Positions 39,914 to 48,866 of a DNA stretch of 64,000 bases are shown one piece after another. The notes under the pieces are model-generated. The model ran no database searches and was not told the origin of the DNA. It saw only the letters and a list, made by a program, of their open reading frames with translations. This DNA is from Kiritimatiellaceae bacterium (GTDB lineage Bacteria > Verrucomicrobiota > Kiritimatiellia > Kiritimatiellales > Tichowtungiaceae). Where the stretch lies: NCBI GenBank assembly GCA_013141415.1, contig JABFQY010000001.1:372001-436000 (forward strand), in the 5' to 3' direction. Positions within the stretch are counted from its first letter, which is position 1; each line of letters begins with the position of its first letter. The position numbers and the translations under genes are program-made.

Positions 39914-40443
39914 CAAAGTTTCTTCATGTACTTTCCGGACTGGTGATCTGGTTTCTTTTTGCCGCGCTGGGCGGTGCACTGGTTCATGCGAACATTCCTG
40001 GTGTAACGATAAGTCTGTTTGACGTCCTGCCACCGCTTCAGAGTATCAAAACGACTGGTATCGGCGGTGTGATCATACTGCTTGCCATGCTCTACCTCAT
40101 CACCTTCGCTCCTCGTCGCCAGAAGGCGCGCTACATCTCCTTCGATTCCGGCAACGGCGCGGTATCCATTAGCGTCAGTGCCGTGCGTGATTTTATCCGC
40201 AAGCTCGGCGATGAATTCGGTGCCGTGGTCGGTATCGACCCGAAAATCCGCTCCGAAAAAGACGCCATCAGTGTCGATCTGGATGTGAAAGTCCAGACAG
40301 GCGTCCGCATCCCGGAATTCTCTCAAGCTCTTCAGAACCGGGTTCGCGAAGGGATGCAGGACAGTCTGGGTATTCTTGAAGTGAAGGAAGTCAAAGTACG
40401 CATTCAGGAAATTGTCGGAACGCCGCGGCCTTCCCGCCGCTAA
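39910..40443 (+). CDS. AmaP-like alkaline-shock membrane anchor
   Basis: A 177-residue protein with two N-terminal transmembrane helices (about 4-27 and 50-66) and a cytoplasmic Asp23-like domain (SGNGAVSISVSAVRDFIRKLG to the end). This is the AmaP layout, anchoring Asp23 to the membrane. It overlaps the Asp23 gene by ATGA, and the PfkB kinase starts 8 bp later. Confidence 0.82.
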   Translation: MTKFLHVLSGLVIWFLFAALGGALVHANIPGVTISLFDVLPPLQSIKTTGIGGVIILLAMLYLITFAPRRQKARYISFDSGNGAVSISVSAVRDFIRKLGDEFGAVVGIDPKIRSEKDAISVDLDVKVQTGVRIPEFSQALQNRVREGMQDSLGILEVKEVKVRIQEIVGTPRPSRR

Positions 40444-40451
40444 TTAATCCC

Positions 40452-41372
40452 ATGAAGAAAAACAACGCTCCCCAATTGGTTATCGTCGGTTCCATCGGAA
40501 TTGACACCATCGAAACGCCCCGCGAAAAACGCGTCGAAATTCTCGGCGGCTCCGTCAGCTACGCCTGTGCCGCCGCCTCGTTCTTTGTCAAAACCGGCAT
40601 GGTTGGCGTCGTCGGCACCGACTTTCCATCCGAGCACCGCGATCTCTGGGAAAAGATGGGGATTGATCTGGCCGGGCTTCAGACCGAAGAAGGCAAAACC
40701 TTCCGCTGGTCCGGCGTCTATGAAGCCAACATGGACAACCGCCGTACGCTTCTCACCGAGCTGAATGTTTTCGAGCGCTTTACGCCGGAACTGCCGGAAG
40801 CCTACCGTGACGCGCCGTACCTTTTTCTCGGTAATATCGCGCCGGAACTCCAGCTTCATGTTCTTGAGCAGGTGCACTCGCCGAAGTTTGTTCTGATCGA
40901 CACCATGGATCTTTGGATCAACATTGCCCGCGAAAAACTGGTTCAGGTTGTCGGTAAGTGCGACATGCTCACGCTTAACGAATCCGAAGCGCGCCTTTTC
41001 ACCGGCGAACATTCGCTCATGGATGCCGCCAACGCATTGCTCGCGATGGGGCCGCGTTTTGTCCTGATCAAAAAAGGGGCCAGCGGCAGTATGCTGTTTT
41101 CCAAAAACGGAATCTTTCTGCTGCACGCGTTTCCGCTGGCGGACTTCAAAGATCCGACCGGCGCGGGCGATACCTTTGCCGGCGGATTGATGGGCGCGCT
41201 GGCCGAATCCGGCGGAACGGATGAGCCGGCAATCCGCCGCGCCATGCTCTACGGAAGCGTCACCGCCGCCTTTGGCGTCGAAGAGTTCAGTCTGGAACGT
41301 CTGGCAGCCCTTGACCGGAAGCAGATTGACCTCCGCGCTGACCAGCTTAAGTCAATGTGCCGCATAGACTAA
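40452..41372 (+). CDS. PfkB family sugar kinase
   Basis: A 306-residue ribokinase-fold kinase. The N-terminal GGSVSYACAAASFF substrate region and the C-terminal signature DPTGAGDTFAGGLMG with its catalytic Asp are clear. The physiological substrate (sugar or nucleoside) cannot be read from sequence. No ribosome site is visible, so translation may depend on the amaP-like gene 8 bp upstream. Confidence 0.87.
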   Translation: MKKNNAPQLVIVGSIGIDTIETPREKRVEILGGSVSYACAAASFFVKTGMVGVVGTDFPSEHRDLWEKMGIDLAGLQTEEGKTFRWSGVYEANMDNRRTLLTELNVFERFTPELPEAYRDAPYLFLGNIAPELQLHVLEQVHSPKFVLIDTMDLWINIAREKLVQVVGKCDMLTLNESEARLFTGEHSLMDAANALLAMGPRFVLIKKGASGSMLFSKNGIFLLHAFPLADFKDPTGAGDTFAGGLMGALAESGGTDEPAIRRAMLYGSVTAAFGVEEFSLERLAALDRKQIDLRADQLKSMCRID

Positions 41373-41435
41373 CGGATCATTCCGGCTTCCAGAGCTTTTT
41401 CGGTCATTTTAAATGCCTCAAAAGCCCCGCCGCAT

Positions 41436-41464
41436 TTGACAGTCCATCATTGTCTTGTTAAATT
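41436..41464 (+). promoter_or_regulatory. sigma-70-type promoter of the IspD-like gene
   Basis: TTGACA (41436-41441), 17 bases, then TAAATT (41459-41464). The -35 is perfect and the -10 has four of six consensus bases. It lies 50 bp before the ATG at 41515, in the only gap of this plus-strand run long enough for a new promoter. Confidence 0.75.
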
Positions 41465-41514
41465 CCTGCCGTCTCGCTGGTTGCATTTGTGCAAACCCGG
41501 AAGGAGCGTAAGAT

Positions 41515-42201
41515 ATGTCAGCATGGGCGATTGTTCTAGCATGCGGTAAGGATCAGGAAATTGGAGCAGGCATCGATGTGGCATTTCTCACACTCGGTTC
41601 CCGGCCGATCGTCGCGCGTTCCATTCAAACACTGGAACAGAATCCGCTCATCGAAGGAATCGTACTGGTCGTTCGCAAAGAGCGCGTGGACAGCGCATTG
41701 CATACCGTTCGCTCCTTCGGCTGCCGCAAAATTTCTGCCATCGTTGCTGGCGGGCCGATCCGTTTGACGAACCTGAAGAACGCGCTGGAAAAAATTCCGG
41801 AAGAAGCAACCGCAGTATTGATTCATGAAGCCACCCGTCCGTTTGTAACCGACGAAGTGGTCGCCGAAACCATCAAAGCCGGCAAACGCTACGGTGCCGC
41901 CATCGCCGCCGTGAAGAGTCCCGAAGCAGTTAAGTTCGCCGAAAAAGGGCAGAAGGTTACCAAATCGGTCGATCGTAACAGCGTCTGGCTGGTGCAAAGC
42001 CCGCAGGTTTATAAAATCGACGTGTTCAGGAAGATGCTCAAAGGCTCTGGCAAGTTGATTGATGACGATTCCGAACTGCTGGCGAAGGGGAAACAGGAAG
42101 TTCATTTGGTGGCTGGTTCGACCGGCAACATGAAAATCCGCACGCCGGACGATCTGCAAGTCGCTTCTGCCATCCTCAGTGTCGCACGCCGCACGCCATA
42201 A
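41515..42201 (+). CDS. IspD-like cytidylyltransferase with altered active site
   Basis: A 228-residue nucleotidyltransferase similar to IspD (2-C-methylerythritol 4-phosphate cytidylyltransferase) along its length. Kept features are IHEATRPF (103-110, normally HDAARP), VDRNSVW (152-158) and QSPQVY. The N-terminal loop is changed: instead of AAGxGxRM and PKQ it reads LACGKDQEIGAG and DVAFL, so residues matching E. coli Arg20 and Lys27 are absent. It could be a working variant, or a paralogue with another substrate. AAGGAG lies 9 bp before the start. Confidence 0.75.
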   Translation: MSAWAIVLACGKDQEIGAGIDVAFLTLGSRPIVARSIQTLEQNPLIEGIVLVVRKERVDSALHTVRSFGCRKISAIVAGGPIRLTNLKNALEKIPEEATAVLIHEATRPFVTDEVVAETIKAGKRYGAAIAAVKSPEAVKFAEKGQKVTKSVDRNSVWLVQSPQVYKIDVFRKMLKGSGKLIDDDSELLAKGKQEVHLVAGSTGNMKIRTPDDLQVASAILSVARRTP

Positions 42202-42213
42202 CTTCCGCACAAG

Positions 42214-42257
42214 GCCGACGGGACGTCGGCGATACGTACCGCAACCGTCCCGGTTGC
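42214..42257. repeat. two adjacent family B hairpins
   Basis: GCCGACG-GGA-CGTCGGC (42214-42230) is followed by GATAC, then GCAACCG-TCC-CGGTTGC (42241-42257) by CTTGCT. The second resembles the GCAAC-TGC-GTTGC hairpin at 14092, which is also followed by CTTGCT after two bases. They fill the 71-bp gap between convergent genes and may stop transcription, but there is no T-run. Confidence 0.7.
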
Positions 42258-42272
42258 CTTGCTGGGAAACCG

Positions 42273-42551
42273 TCAATGTGCGACGGTAAAACCTTTAAAT
42301 TCACCGGTTGCCGCCGACCGGCGGACGAGTTCGGTGGTGATGTATTTTCCGAGGTTCGACCGGCGGATCGCCTGCAAAAGCTCCATCAGCGACTCTTCCG
42401 CGCCTTCCGCCACCACTGACACGCCGCCATCGAACTCATTCTTCACCCAGCCGGTTACATCCAAGTCCTGCGCCAGACTTACCGCCGTGTACCGGAACCC
42501 GACGCCCTGCACCCAGCCTTCATACCGTACAGTTATTCGCTGAGGAATCAT
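42273..42551 (-). CDS. acyP: acylphosphatase
   Basis: A 92-residue acylphosphatase. The signature GWVQGVGFRYTA holds the phosphate-binding loop with catalytic Arg, and GWVKNEFDGGV the catalytic Asn. It hydrolyses acyl phosphates in the cytoplasm. Its start overlaps the stop of the upstream cyclase-like gene by ATGA, so the two are coupled. Confidence 0.93.
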   Translation of the reverse strand: MIPQRITVRYEGWVQGVGFRYTAVSLAQDLDVTGWVKNEFDGGVSVVAEGAEESLMELLQAIRRSNLGKYITTELVRRSAATGEFKGFTVAH

Positions 42552-43210
42552 TTTTTAACAGGGGTATAAACACCAATAGTGTTGTCCACATATCGGCGTG
42601 TGCTTCCTGATACAGTTGAGTAGAAAGGCTCCAGAACAGATTCTTGCGTTTGACCATCTTTCATGAAATGACGCCAATCAGCATAGGAATGTGTCACCGG
42701 CCCTCCTTTCATCGGTACTGGGGCGCGCAGCGTCAACGCAATGTTATCACTCTTTTCTTTATGAGGCGGGAGGTGTGGTTCAACACTGTGATGGAGGATG
42801 GCTCCATAAAAGTGCATTTCTTCAGCTAGCAGGCAGGCGTCTACTAGAGGGCGACCAAAAAAACTCGATTTTTCAAAATCTGCAGTAAATAAGCCGTATG
42901 CGAGCGCGCCTTTGATTGGAACACGAGCTACAAGCATTTCGCACAATAAGTAGGTCGCTGTAAGGAGAAGATCATCGGCATCTTCTGGTGTATTGCCGTG
43001 AGAAACAAAAATAATGGAATCGGAAAACATAATGGGCGGGGCAATATTTTTCAGTACGTCGCCTCTAAATTTCTCGAGGCTTGCTACGGTTTTGCAAACC
43101 CGAGCCATGATTTTTTGGACCTCTTTATGATCATTCCGGTAAACGAGGTCTTTAAATCCCATAATGTCGAAGAAAGCGACAAATCGTTCAGCAGTTTCAG
43201 GTATGTCCAT
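42548..43210 (-). CDS. class III nucleotidyl cyclase-like protein
   Basis: A 220-residue soluble protein with a class III cyclase-like core. Both metal-binding aspartates appear in place: Asp15 in FVAFFDIMGFKDL and Asp64 in IMFSDSIIFVS, followed by VPIKGALAYGLF and FFGRPLVDACLLAE. It lacks any sensor or membrane domain. Small free-standing cyclases of this kind include the PycC enzymes of Pycsar phage defence, but no PycTM or PycTIR effector is beside it. The gene is more AT-rich than its neighbours. The cyclase call is tentative. Confidence 0.55.
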   Translation of the reverse strand: MDIPETAERFVAFFDIMGFKDLVYRNDHKEVQKIMARVCKTVASLEKFRGDVLKNIAPPIMFSDSIIFVSHGNTPEDADDLLLTATYLLCEMLVARVPIKGALAYGLFTADFEKSSFFGRPLVDACLLAEEMHFYGAILHHSVEPHLPPHKEKSDNIALTLRAPVPMKGGPVTHSYADWRHFMKDGQTQESVLEPFYSTVSGSTRRYVDNTIGVYTPVKK

Positions 43211-43274
43211 TGATCATCCTCCCTTATTGCATGTGGCACACTTAAGTTGTCAGTGCTGGGAAACAACCGAAAAA

Positions 43275-43415
43275 TCAGACGGCGGGCGACTGGGGTGCGT
43301 CATCCGTCGGTTGTTCGTTCGAGGCTCCGGCTTTGCGCTTTTGCTTTTCTTCCTTCTTCCGTTTTTTGGCGAGTTCTTTTTGGCGTTTTTCGAAGGTGTA
43401 GTTGGGTTTGGCCAT
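43275..43415 (-). CDS. small conserved basic protein (46 aa)
   Basis: A short gene encoding MAKPNYTFEKRQKELAKKRK followed by an acidic, Gln/Pro-containing tail ending SPAV. The N-terminus matches a short, widely distributed family of unknown function that starts M(A/S)(K/R)PNY-FEKRQ-EL and is Lys-rich. A stop follows 46 codons. The conservation of the N-terminal pattern is why I trust it. Function unknown. Confidence 0.7.
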   Translation of the reverse strand: MAKPNYTFEKRQKELAKKRKKEEKQKRKAGASNEQPTDDAPQSPAV

Positions 43416-43513
43416 AGGTGTTCCTTTAATTTGGTTTGAGCTTTATAGCACGCGGGCAGCGGCGATCTCTCACCAAAAGCGCAACCATGTGTCCTTGCGG
43501 CAAAGTCAGGATA

Positions 43514-43708
43514 TTATTTCCGCTTATTGCCTTTGCGGGTGGCACCGGTGTAGGCATCCGCTTTCGCCGGAACTGCTTTGATTATCACGGTGCCGTCGGC
43601 ATTGGTGACCGTTACGATGTTTGTCACAACACCATCGGACGGTGATTTGCTTTCAGCGAAGGCGGCGGTTGCGGCCAGCAGAATGACAGCGGTGAAAATG
43701 GTTTTCAT
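43514..43708 (-). CDS. small exported protein, unknown
   Basis: A 64-residue protein with a clear signal peptide (MKTIFTAVILLAATAAFAES), leaving about 45 mature residues rich in Thr and Val (VVTNIVTVTNADGTVIIKAVP) with a basic tail GNKRK. I recognise no family. It stands alone on the minus strand, 42 bp from the MntP-ZIP gene. Confidence 0.55.
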   Translation of the reverse strand: MKTIFTAVILLAATAAFAESKSPSDGVVTNIVTVTNADGTVIIKAVPAKADAYTGATRKGNKRK

Positions 43709-43750
43709 GTCGTTTGTATATACTTCGCCGCGTGCGGCGGAAAGGCAAAA

Positions 43751-45103
43751 TCAAAGCAGAGAGAGCGCGGCGGCGGCGAGCATGCCAGTCAGGACACCCC
43801 AGACGGCGTGGTGATATTTTCCGTAAACGCGGGCGGCGGGGAGCAGTCCGTCGAGTGCGATGAAGACCATAATGCCGGCGCTGGCCGCAGTGAGAAGGTC
43901 GAGCGCCCGGTCACTCATGAACTGGTAGAGCAGAGTATAAACAATCAGCGCGCCGAGCGGTTCGGCCAGTCCGGTGAGCGACGAGAAGCCGCACGCTTTG
44001 GCGCGGCTGCCGGTGGCGTGATACATCGGTAATGCGGTGGCGATTCCTTCAGGAATGTTGTGCAGCGCCAGCGCAATGGCCGCGCCGATGGCGACCGGCG
44101 CTGGTGCGTGCAGTGCCACAACAAAAATGGCCAGACCTTCCGGGAAGCTGTGCGCGACGATGGCCAGTGCGGCGGGCATACCGGTACGGCGGAAGGCGGG
44201 CGTTCCTGCAAAATCTTCGATGCGGTGCGGTTCGTGCGGGTTTCCAAAAGTTGGAACCAGTTTATCAATCAGTGCGGTGATCAGAAGGCCGCCGAAGAAG
44301 GCCGCCATCATTGGAAACGTACTGCCGAGGTCATTCCCGGCGCTCGGCAGCATCTGCCGGAAGGCGATCCAAAGAAGTAATCCGGTCGAAACGCCGAGGA
44401 AAAATGAGAAGCGCCGTGCGCCGCTACGCCGGGTAAAAAAAGCCAGCAGGCTGCCGATGCCGGTCGCCATTCCGGCGGCCAGCGTCAGACCGAAGGCAAA
44501 CCAGACGGTCTGTGAATCGGTGAACATTTCGTGATTTTCTATCAGATGTTCAATCAGCATTTTTGCGCCGAGACCGATCAATACCAGTCCGCCGAAAACC
44601 TCCATTTTCTTCTCGTTCAGGTGGCCGAACAAACGTCCGGAATAAACACCGGCGAAGGAGAGGGCGAAGGTGACGAGGCCGATAATCAGCACCGGTTGCA
44701 GAATCGAGACGCGCAGCATCGAAAGGCTGATGCCGATAGCGAAAGCGTCAATACTGGTGGCGACGGCCAGTGTTAGCAGGGTCGGCAGGTGCAGCGGATT
44801 TTTCGGGCCTGACTCTTCATCTTCGGGCTGCATGGCCTGAATGATCATGTGTCCGCCGACAAAAAGAAGCAGGCCGAAGGCAATCCAATAGTCCACCACG
44901 GAGATAAAACGGTATGCCCATTGGCCGAGCAGCCAGCCGAGGATCGGCATGACGGCCTGAAAAATACCGAAAGCCGCGCCAACGAGCAGGGCGTGACGCA
45001 CTTTGAGGTTTTTAATGGTAATGCCGCTGGTGATGGAAACGGCGAAGGCGTCCATCGCCAGACCGAGTGCGATCAGAAAAATAGAAAGTAGTGGCATAGG
45101 CAA
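43751..45103 (-). CDS. MntP-ZIP fusion metal transporter
   Basis: A 450-residue fusion. Residues 1-185 are a complete MntP (DUF204) manganese exporter with both conserved Asp motifs, LGLAMDAFAVSI and ATSIDAFAIGISL. Residues 195-450 are a ZIP (ZupT-like) importer with HSFPEGLA (about 318) and HNIPEGIA (about 347). About 14 transmembrane helices result. Exporter and importer families are joined without a frameshift. A family A palindrome codes the loop VPTFGNPHEP in the ZIP half. I see no yybP-ykoY Mn riboswitch upstream. Confidence 0.88.
   Translation of the reverse strand: MPMPLLSIFLIALGLAMDAFAVSITSGITIKNLKVRHALLVGAAFGIFQAVMPILGWLLGQWAYRFISVVDYWIAFGLLLFVGGHMIIQAMQPEDEESGPKNPLHLPTLLTLAVATSIDAFAIGISLSMLRVSILQPVLIIGLVTFALSFAGVYSGRLFGHLNEKKMEVFGGLVLIGLGAKMLIEHLIENHEMFTDSQTVWFAFGLTLAAGMATGIGSLLAFFTRRSGARRFSFFLGVSTGLLLWIAFRQMLPSAGNDLGSTFPMMAAFFGGLLITALIDKLVPTFGNPHEPHRIEDFAGTPAFRRTGMPAALAIVAHSFPEGLAIFVVALHAPAPVAIGAAIALALHNIPEGIATALPMYHATGSRAKACGFSSLTGLAEPLGALIVYTLLYQFMSDRALDLLTAASAGIMVFIALDGLLPAARVYGKYHHAVWGVLTGMLAAAALSLL
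44242..44256. repeat. exact family A palindrome inside the ZIP domain
   Basis: TTCCAAAAGTTGGAA, perfect outside the three-base core, read on the minus strand as part of PTFGN. It falls in the variable cytoplasmic loop between ZIP helices, where an insertion would do little harm. Confidence 0.7.
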
Positions 45104-45178
45104 AGTTCCGGTTTAAGCTCCGTAAATCTATATAAAATCCTCAATTTGTAGAGGTTTATTTGGGGTGCAGTTTGTTTT

Positions 45179-45238
45179 ACATGAAACATTATCATGTTAT
45201 ATGTATATTTTTAGTGTTTAAACTTTACTTAGGTGATA
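45179..45238 (+). promoter_or_regulatory. candidate operator region upstream of cysH
   Basis: The AT-rich divergent gap holds ACATGA-N7-TCATGT (45179-45197), a 6-bp-arm dyad, and GTGATAA (45233-45239). The latter word also appears inverted in the dyad upstream of the CysG-HemA gene. Function as regulator sites is inference. Confidence 0.4.
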
Positions 45239-45280
45239 AACAAACTTATATATCTGCAAATCAGATTGGGAGTAGTTGTT

Positions 45281-46039
45281 GTGAAAAGTGACTTTTTGAA
45301 GGAAGAAATTGAAAAAAATCAGCCGGAACTTAGCGGATTCGGCCCGCTGCAAGTCCTGCAATGGGTGGTGAAAAATATCGACCGTCCGGTGTTTGCCAGT
45401 TCACTCGGTCAGGAAGATCAGGTGATTTTACATCTGATTGCTGCCCACCGGCTGCCAATTCCGGTGATCACACTGGACACCGGCCGGTTGTTTCCGGAAA
45501 CGTACGATCTGATTGCCGAGACCGAATCCAGATTGAGCGTAAAAATCCGGATTCTCTTTCCCGATGCGGCGGAAGTGGAGACGATGGTCGCAGAAGAAGG
45601 GATCAATCTGTTTCTTAAAGGCGTAGATCAACGGAAGCGTTGCTGCCAGGTGCGCAAAATTAATCCGTTGCGGCGTGTGCTTCGCGAGTCAGGCGGCTGG
45701 ATTTGCGGGTTACGGCAGGAACAGTCATCGACCCGATCAGAACTGAAAGTGATCGAGTGGGATGAGGCCAACAAAGTTCCTAAAATCAATCCACTGTACA
45801 ACTGGTCGTTGGCGCAGGTGGTCGCCTATCTGAAAGAAAACGGGGTTCCGTATAATCCGTTGCATGATCAGGGCTTTATCAGTATCGGTTGCGCCTGCTG
45901 CACGCGGGCGGTTCAGCCGGGAGAAGATATCCGGTCGGGCCGCTGGTGGTGGGAAACACCCGAACAGAAAGAGTGCGGGTTGCATTTGGTGAACGGGAAA
46001 TTCGTGCGGAGTAAAGATTTGGAGAAGAGTCATGAGTAG
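45281..46039 (+). CDS. cysH: adenylylsulfate (APS) reductase, CysH family
   Basis: A 252-residue assimilatory reductase that reduces activated sulfate to sulfite with thioredoxin. Two Cys pairs, KRCCQVRK and CACCTRAV, are the [4Fe-4S] ligands that mark APS-using rather than PAPS-using enzymes. The catalytic Cys is in ECGLH near the end. I place the start at GTG 45281, with GGGAG upstream, over the GTG at 45233. It overlaps cysD by 8 bp. Confidence 0.9.
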   Translation: MKSDFLKEEIEKNQPELSGFGPLQVLQWVVKNIDRPVFASSLGQEDQVILHLIAAHRLPIPVITLDTGRLFPETYDLIAETESRLSVKIRILFPDAAEVETMVAEEGINLFLKGVDQRKRCCQVRKINPLRRVLRESGGWICGLRQEQSSTRSELKVIEWDEANKVPKINPLYNWSLAQVVAYLKENGVPYNPLHDQGFISIGCACCTRAVQPGEDIRSGRWWWETPEQKECGLHLVNGKFVRSKDLEKSHE

Positions 46040-46940
46040 GTATCAGCTGAGTCAACTTAAACAACTGGAGGCCGAAAGCATCCGGATCATTCGTGACGCG
46101 TACAGTCAGTTTGAGAATCCGGTCATGCTTTATTCCATCGGCAAGGATTCCGGCGTCATGGTTCGGCTGGCGCAAAAAGCGTTTTACCCCGGACGGGTTC
46201 CGTTTCCGCTTCTGCATGTTGATTCGACCTTCAAATTTCGTGAAATGATTACCTTCCGCGACCGCTTCTGCTTGGAAAACGGATTGGATCTGCTGGTGCA
46301 CTCCAACGAAGAAGGCCGCGCCTCCGGCGCGTCGCCGTTTACATTGGGCAGTCGCAAGTACACCGACGTCATGAAAACGCAGGCGCTGTTGCAGGCTTTG
46401 GATAAACATAAATTCGACTGCGCCTTCGGCGGTGCCCGGCGCGACGAAGAAAAGTCGCGGGCCAAAGAACGGATTTTTTCGTTCCGCGACCGGAATCATC
46501 AGTGGGATCCGAAAAATCAGCGTCCGGAACTCTGGTCGAATTTTAATGCGCGGGTGAATCCCGGCGAAAGCGTGCGGGTGTTTCCGCTTTCGAACTGGAC
46601 GGAGCTCGATATCTGGCAATACATCCGGCTCGAAAAAATTCCGCTGGTTCCGCTTTATCTGGCGGCCAAGCGGGCGGTCGTCGAACGCGACGGCGTACTG
46701 ATCATGATCGATGATGAGCGCTTTCCTCTGGAGCCGGGCGAAAAGCCGAAAGAAATTCTGGTGCGTTTCCGTACGCTCGGTTGCTACCCGTTGACTGGCG
46801 CGATTGAGTCGGATGCAGATACCGTCGACAAGATCGTCGAGGAAATGATGACGACGCGGCTGAGCGAACGCTCGACCCGCATCATTGATAAAGACGGCGA
46901 CTCCTCCATGGAAGAAAAGAAGAAGGAAGGCTACTTCTGA
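46032..46940 (+). CDS. cysD: sulfate adenylyltransferase subunit 2
   Basis: CysD of 302 residues, the PP-loop ATP sulfurylase subunit forming APS from sulfate and ATP. Visible marks are [34 protein letters not shown] and the segment [19 protein letters not shown]. It works as a heterodimer with CysN. The stop shares a base with the cysNC start, so the genes are coupled. Confidence 0.97.
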   Translation: MSRYQLSQLKQLEAESIRIIRDAYSQFENPVMLYSIGKDSGVMVRLAQKAFYPGRVPFPLLHVDSTFKFREMITFRDRFCLENGLDLLVHSNEEGRASGASPFTLGSRKYTDVMKTQALLQALDKHKFDCAFGGARRDEEKSRAKERIFSFRDRNHQWDPKNQRPELWSNFNARVNPGESVRVFPLSNWTELDIWQYIRLEKIPLVPLYLAAKRAVVERDGVLIMIDDERFPLEPGEKPKEILVRFRTLGCYPLTGAIESDADTVDKIVEEMMTTRLSERSTRIIDKDGDSSMEEKKKEGYF

Positions 46941-48769
46941 TGAATATCGAAAATTTTTTAAGTGAACATGAAAACAAAAGCCTGCTGCGGTTTCTGACCT
47001 GCGGCTCGGTGGACGACGGCAAATCCACGCTGATCGGGCGGCTGCTGTACGACAGCAAACTGCTGTTCGATGACCAGCTGAGCGCGCTGGAGCGCGACAG
47101 CGCCCGCGAAGGCAACGCCGGCGAAGGCGAAATTGATTATGCGCTGCTGCTGGACGGTCTGAAAGCCGAGCGCGAGCAGGGCATCACCATCGACGTGGCC
47201 TACCGCTACTTCACCACGCCGCACCGGAAATTCATTATCGCCGACACCCCCGGCCATGAGCAGTACACCCGCAACATGGCCACCGGCGCATCGTCGGCTG
47301 ATCTGGCCATTGTTCTGATCGATGCCCGCAAAGGCGTCATCACGCAGACGCGGCGGCACAGTTTTATCGTGTCGCTTCTCGGCATCCGCCACGTCGTCGT
47401 GGCGGTGAATAAAATGGATCTGGTGGATTTCAGTCAGGCGCGGTTTGAAGAAATCCGCGCGGATTACGAAGTGCTCAGCAAAGAACTTTCGATTCCGGAT
47501 ATCCGCTTTGTTCCGCTGTCGGCACTGAAAGGCGACAACATCGTAGATTCGTCTGAGCGGATGCCGTGGTACGACGGGCCGTCGCTGCTGAACATTCTGG
47601 AAACGGTGGATATTTCCGCCGACCGTAATCTCGGCGACTTCCGGTTTCCGGTGCAGTTTGTCAGCCGCCCGAACCTGGACTTCCGCGGTTTTGCCGGAAG
47701 TGTGGCTTCCGGCGTAATCCGCAAAGGCGACCGCATCAAAGCGTTGCCGTCGCTGAAGGAATCCACCATCAAGCGGATCGTCACCGCCGACGGGGAGCTG
47801 GACGAGGCCTTTGTTCCGCAGGCGGTGACGCTGGAGCTGAATGACGAAATCGACATCAGCGTCGGCGAAATGATTGTCCACGCCGAAAATATTCCGAATG
47901 TCGCCACTCATTTTGAGGCGATGATTCTGTGGCTTTCGGAAACGCCGATGAACCGGAGCGCGACCTACCTGTTGCGCCACACCTCGCACACGACCAAGGC
48001 GCGGCTTGCGGATCTGGAGTATCGCGTGGACGTCAACACGATGGAGAAGCAGCCTGCCGACATTTTACAGCTCAACGAAATCGGGCGGGCGAATATTACG
48101 ACGCATCAGCCGTTGTTTTTCGACGCCTATCGCGACTGCCGCGAAACCGGCAGCTTCATTCTGATCGACCCGATCAGCAACAACACCGTTGCCGCCGGAA
48201 TGATCGAGCGACCGCAGGCAACCACCGGAGAACGGGCTCCGCTGGAAGCGCAGGTTGACCGGCGCGAATTTCTCTGGGAGCGCGGACTGGTTTCTCCGGA
48301 AGCCCGGATCAACCGGAACCAGCATCGCGGGAAAACGGTTTTGTTTGTCGGCCCGGCTGGCGGCAAGAGCGATCTGGCGCGGCGGCTGGAACTCAAACTC
48401 TACGATAAAGGTCTTCAGTCCTACTACCTCGGCATCTCCAGTCTGCTGGAAGGGCTGGATGCCGACATCGGACAGAACTTCCGCGACCGCGATGAACACA
48501 TCCGCCGCGTCGGCGAACTGGCGCGCATCATGACCGACGCCGGACTCATCTTCATCAGCTCGCTGGAGCGTGCCGACGAATACGACCTGCAAAGGCTGAA
48601 AATATTGAACTCACCGAACGAACTGTTCGTCGTCAGCATCGGCGGAAATCCGTTCAAAAATTATCAGGTCGATCTGGTGATCGAACCGGACGTTTCGCCA
48701 GCAGAAGCCGTACAGTCCGTTGTGCGCGAACTCACCCGCGCTCAAGTGATTATCGAGTACTGCATTTAA
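46940..48769 (+). CDS. cysNC: CysN fused to a degenerate APS kinase domain (CysNC)
   Basis: A 609-residue fusion. The CysN GTPase part is intact: GSVDDGKST (22-30), [17 protein letters not shown] and NKMDLVDFS. From about residue 460 an APS kinase-like domain follows, but its P-loop reads GPAGGKSD, one residue short of GxxGxGKS, and the DGDxxR motif is missing. [14 protein letters not shown] and later structure remain. GTP hydrolysis by CysN drives APS formation. The kinase half is probably inactive, in keeping with an APS-type reductase next door. Confidence 0.93.
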   Translation: MNIENFLSEHENKSLLRFLTCGSVDDGKSTLIGRLLYDSKLLFDDQLSALERDSAREGNAGEGEIDYALLLDGLKAEREQGITIDVAYRYFTTPHRKFIIADTPGHEQYTRNMATGASSADLAIVLIDARKGVITQTRRHSFIVSLLGIRHVVVAVNKMDLVDFSQARFEEIRADYEVLSKELSIPDIRFVPLSALKGDNIVDSSERMPWYDGPSLLNILETVDISADRNLGDFRFPVQFVSRPNLDFRGFAGSVASGVIRKGDRIKALPSLKESTIKRIVTADGELDEAFVPQAVTLELNDEIDISVGEMIVHAENIPNVATHFEAMILWLSETPMNRSATYLLRHTSHTTKARLADLEYRVDVNTMEKQPADILQLNEIGRANITTHQPLFFDAYRDCRETGSFILIDPISNNTVAAGMIERPQATTGERAPLEAQVDRREFLWERGLVSPEARINRNQHRGKTVLFVGPAGGKSDLARRLELKLYDKGLQSYYLGISSLLEGLDADIGQNFRDRDEHIRRVGELARIMTDAGLIFISSLERADEYDLQRLKILNSPNELFVVSIGGNPFKNYQVDLVIEPDVSPAEAVQSVVRELTRAQVIIEYCI

Positions 48770-48788
48770 GCCGGGCTTGAATCAGTGA

Positions 48789-48828
48789 GCAGGAAAGGCG
48801 GATGGCTTATGCCCTCCGCCTTTCCTGC
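48789..48828. terminator. hairpin between convergent genes (probable terminator)
   Basis: GCAGGAAAGGCGGA and TCCGCCTTTCCTGC are perfect 14-bp arms, extended by GGC-TTAT-GCC at the tip. It lies between the convergent cysNC and mrr genes. There is no long T-run, so termination is likely but not of the textbook form. Confidence 0.65.
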
Positions 48829-48866
48829 TTCAATGATTGACCGGAGGATCGAGTCGACACTTTTCG

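Noticed and set aside
42548-43210. A Pycsar defence operon around the cyclase-like gene.
   Set aside because: No membrane or TIR effector is adjacent; neighbours are acylphosphatase and a tiny basic protein.
45104-45280. A manganese riboswitch upstream of the MntP-ZIP gene.
   Set aside because: The AT-rich leader shows none of the conserved yybP-ykoY loop sequences, only a short dyad.
48352-48400. A frameshift in cysNC causing the odd P-loop.
   Set aside because: The frame stays open on both sides, and family-like residues continue after GPAGGKSD, so a whole-codon loss fits better than a frameshift.
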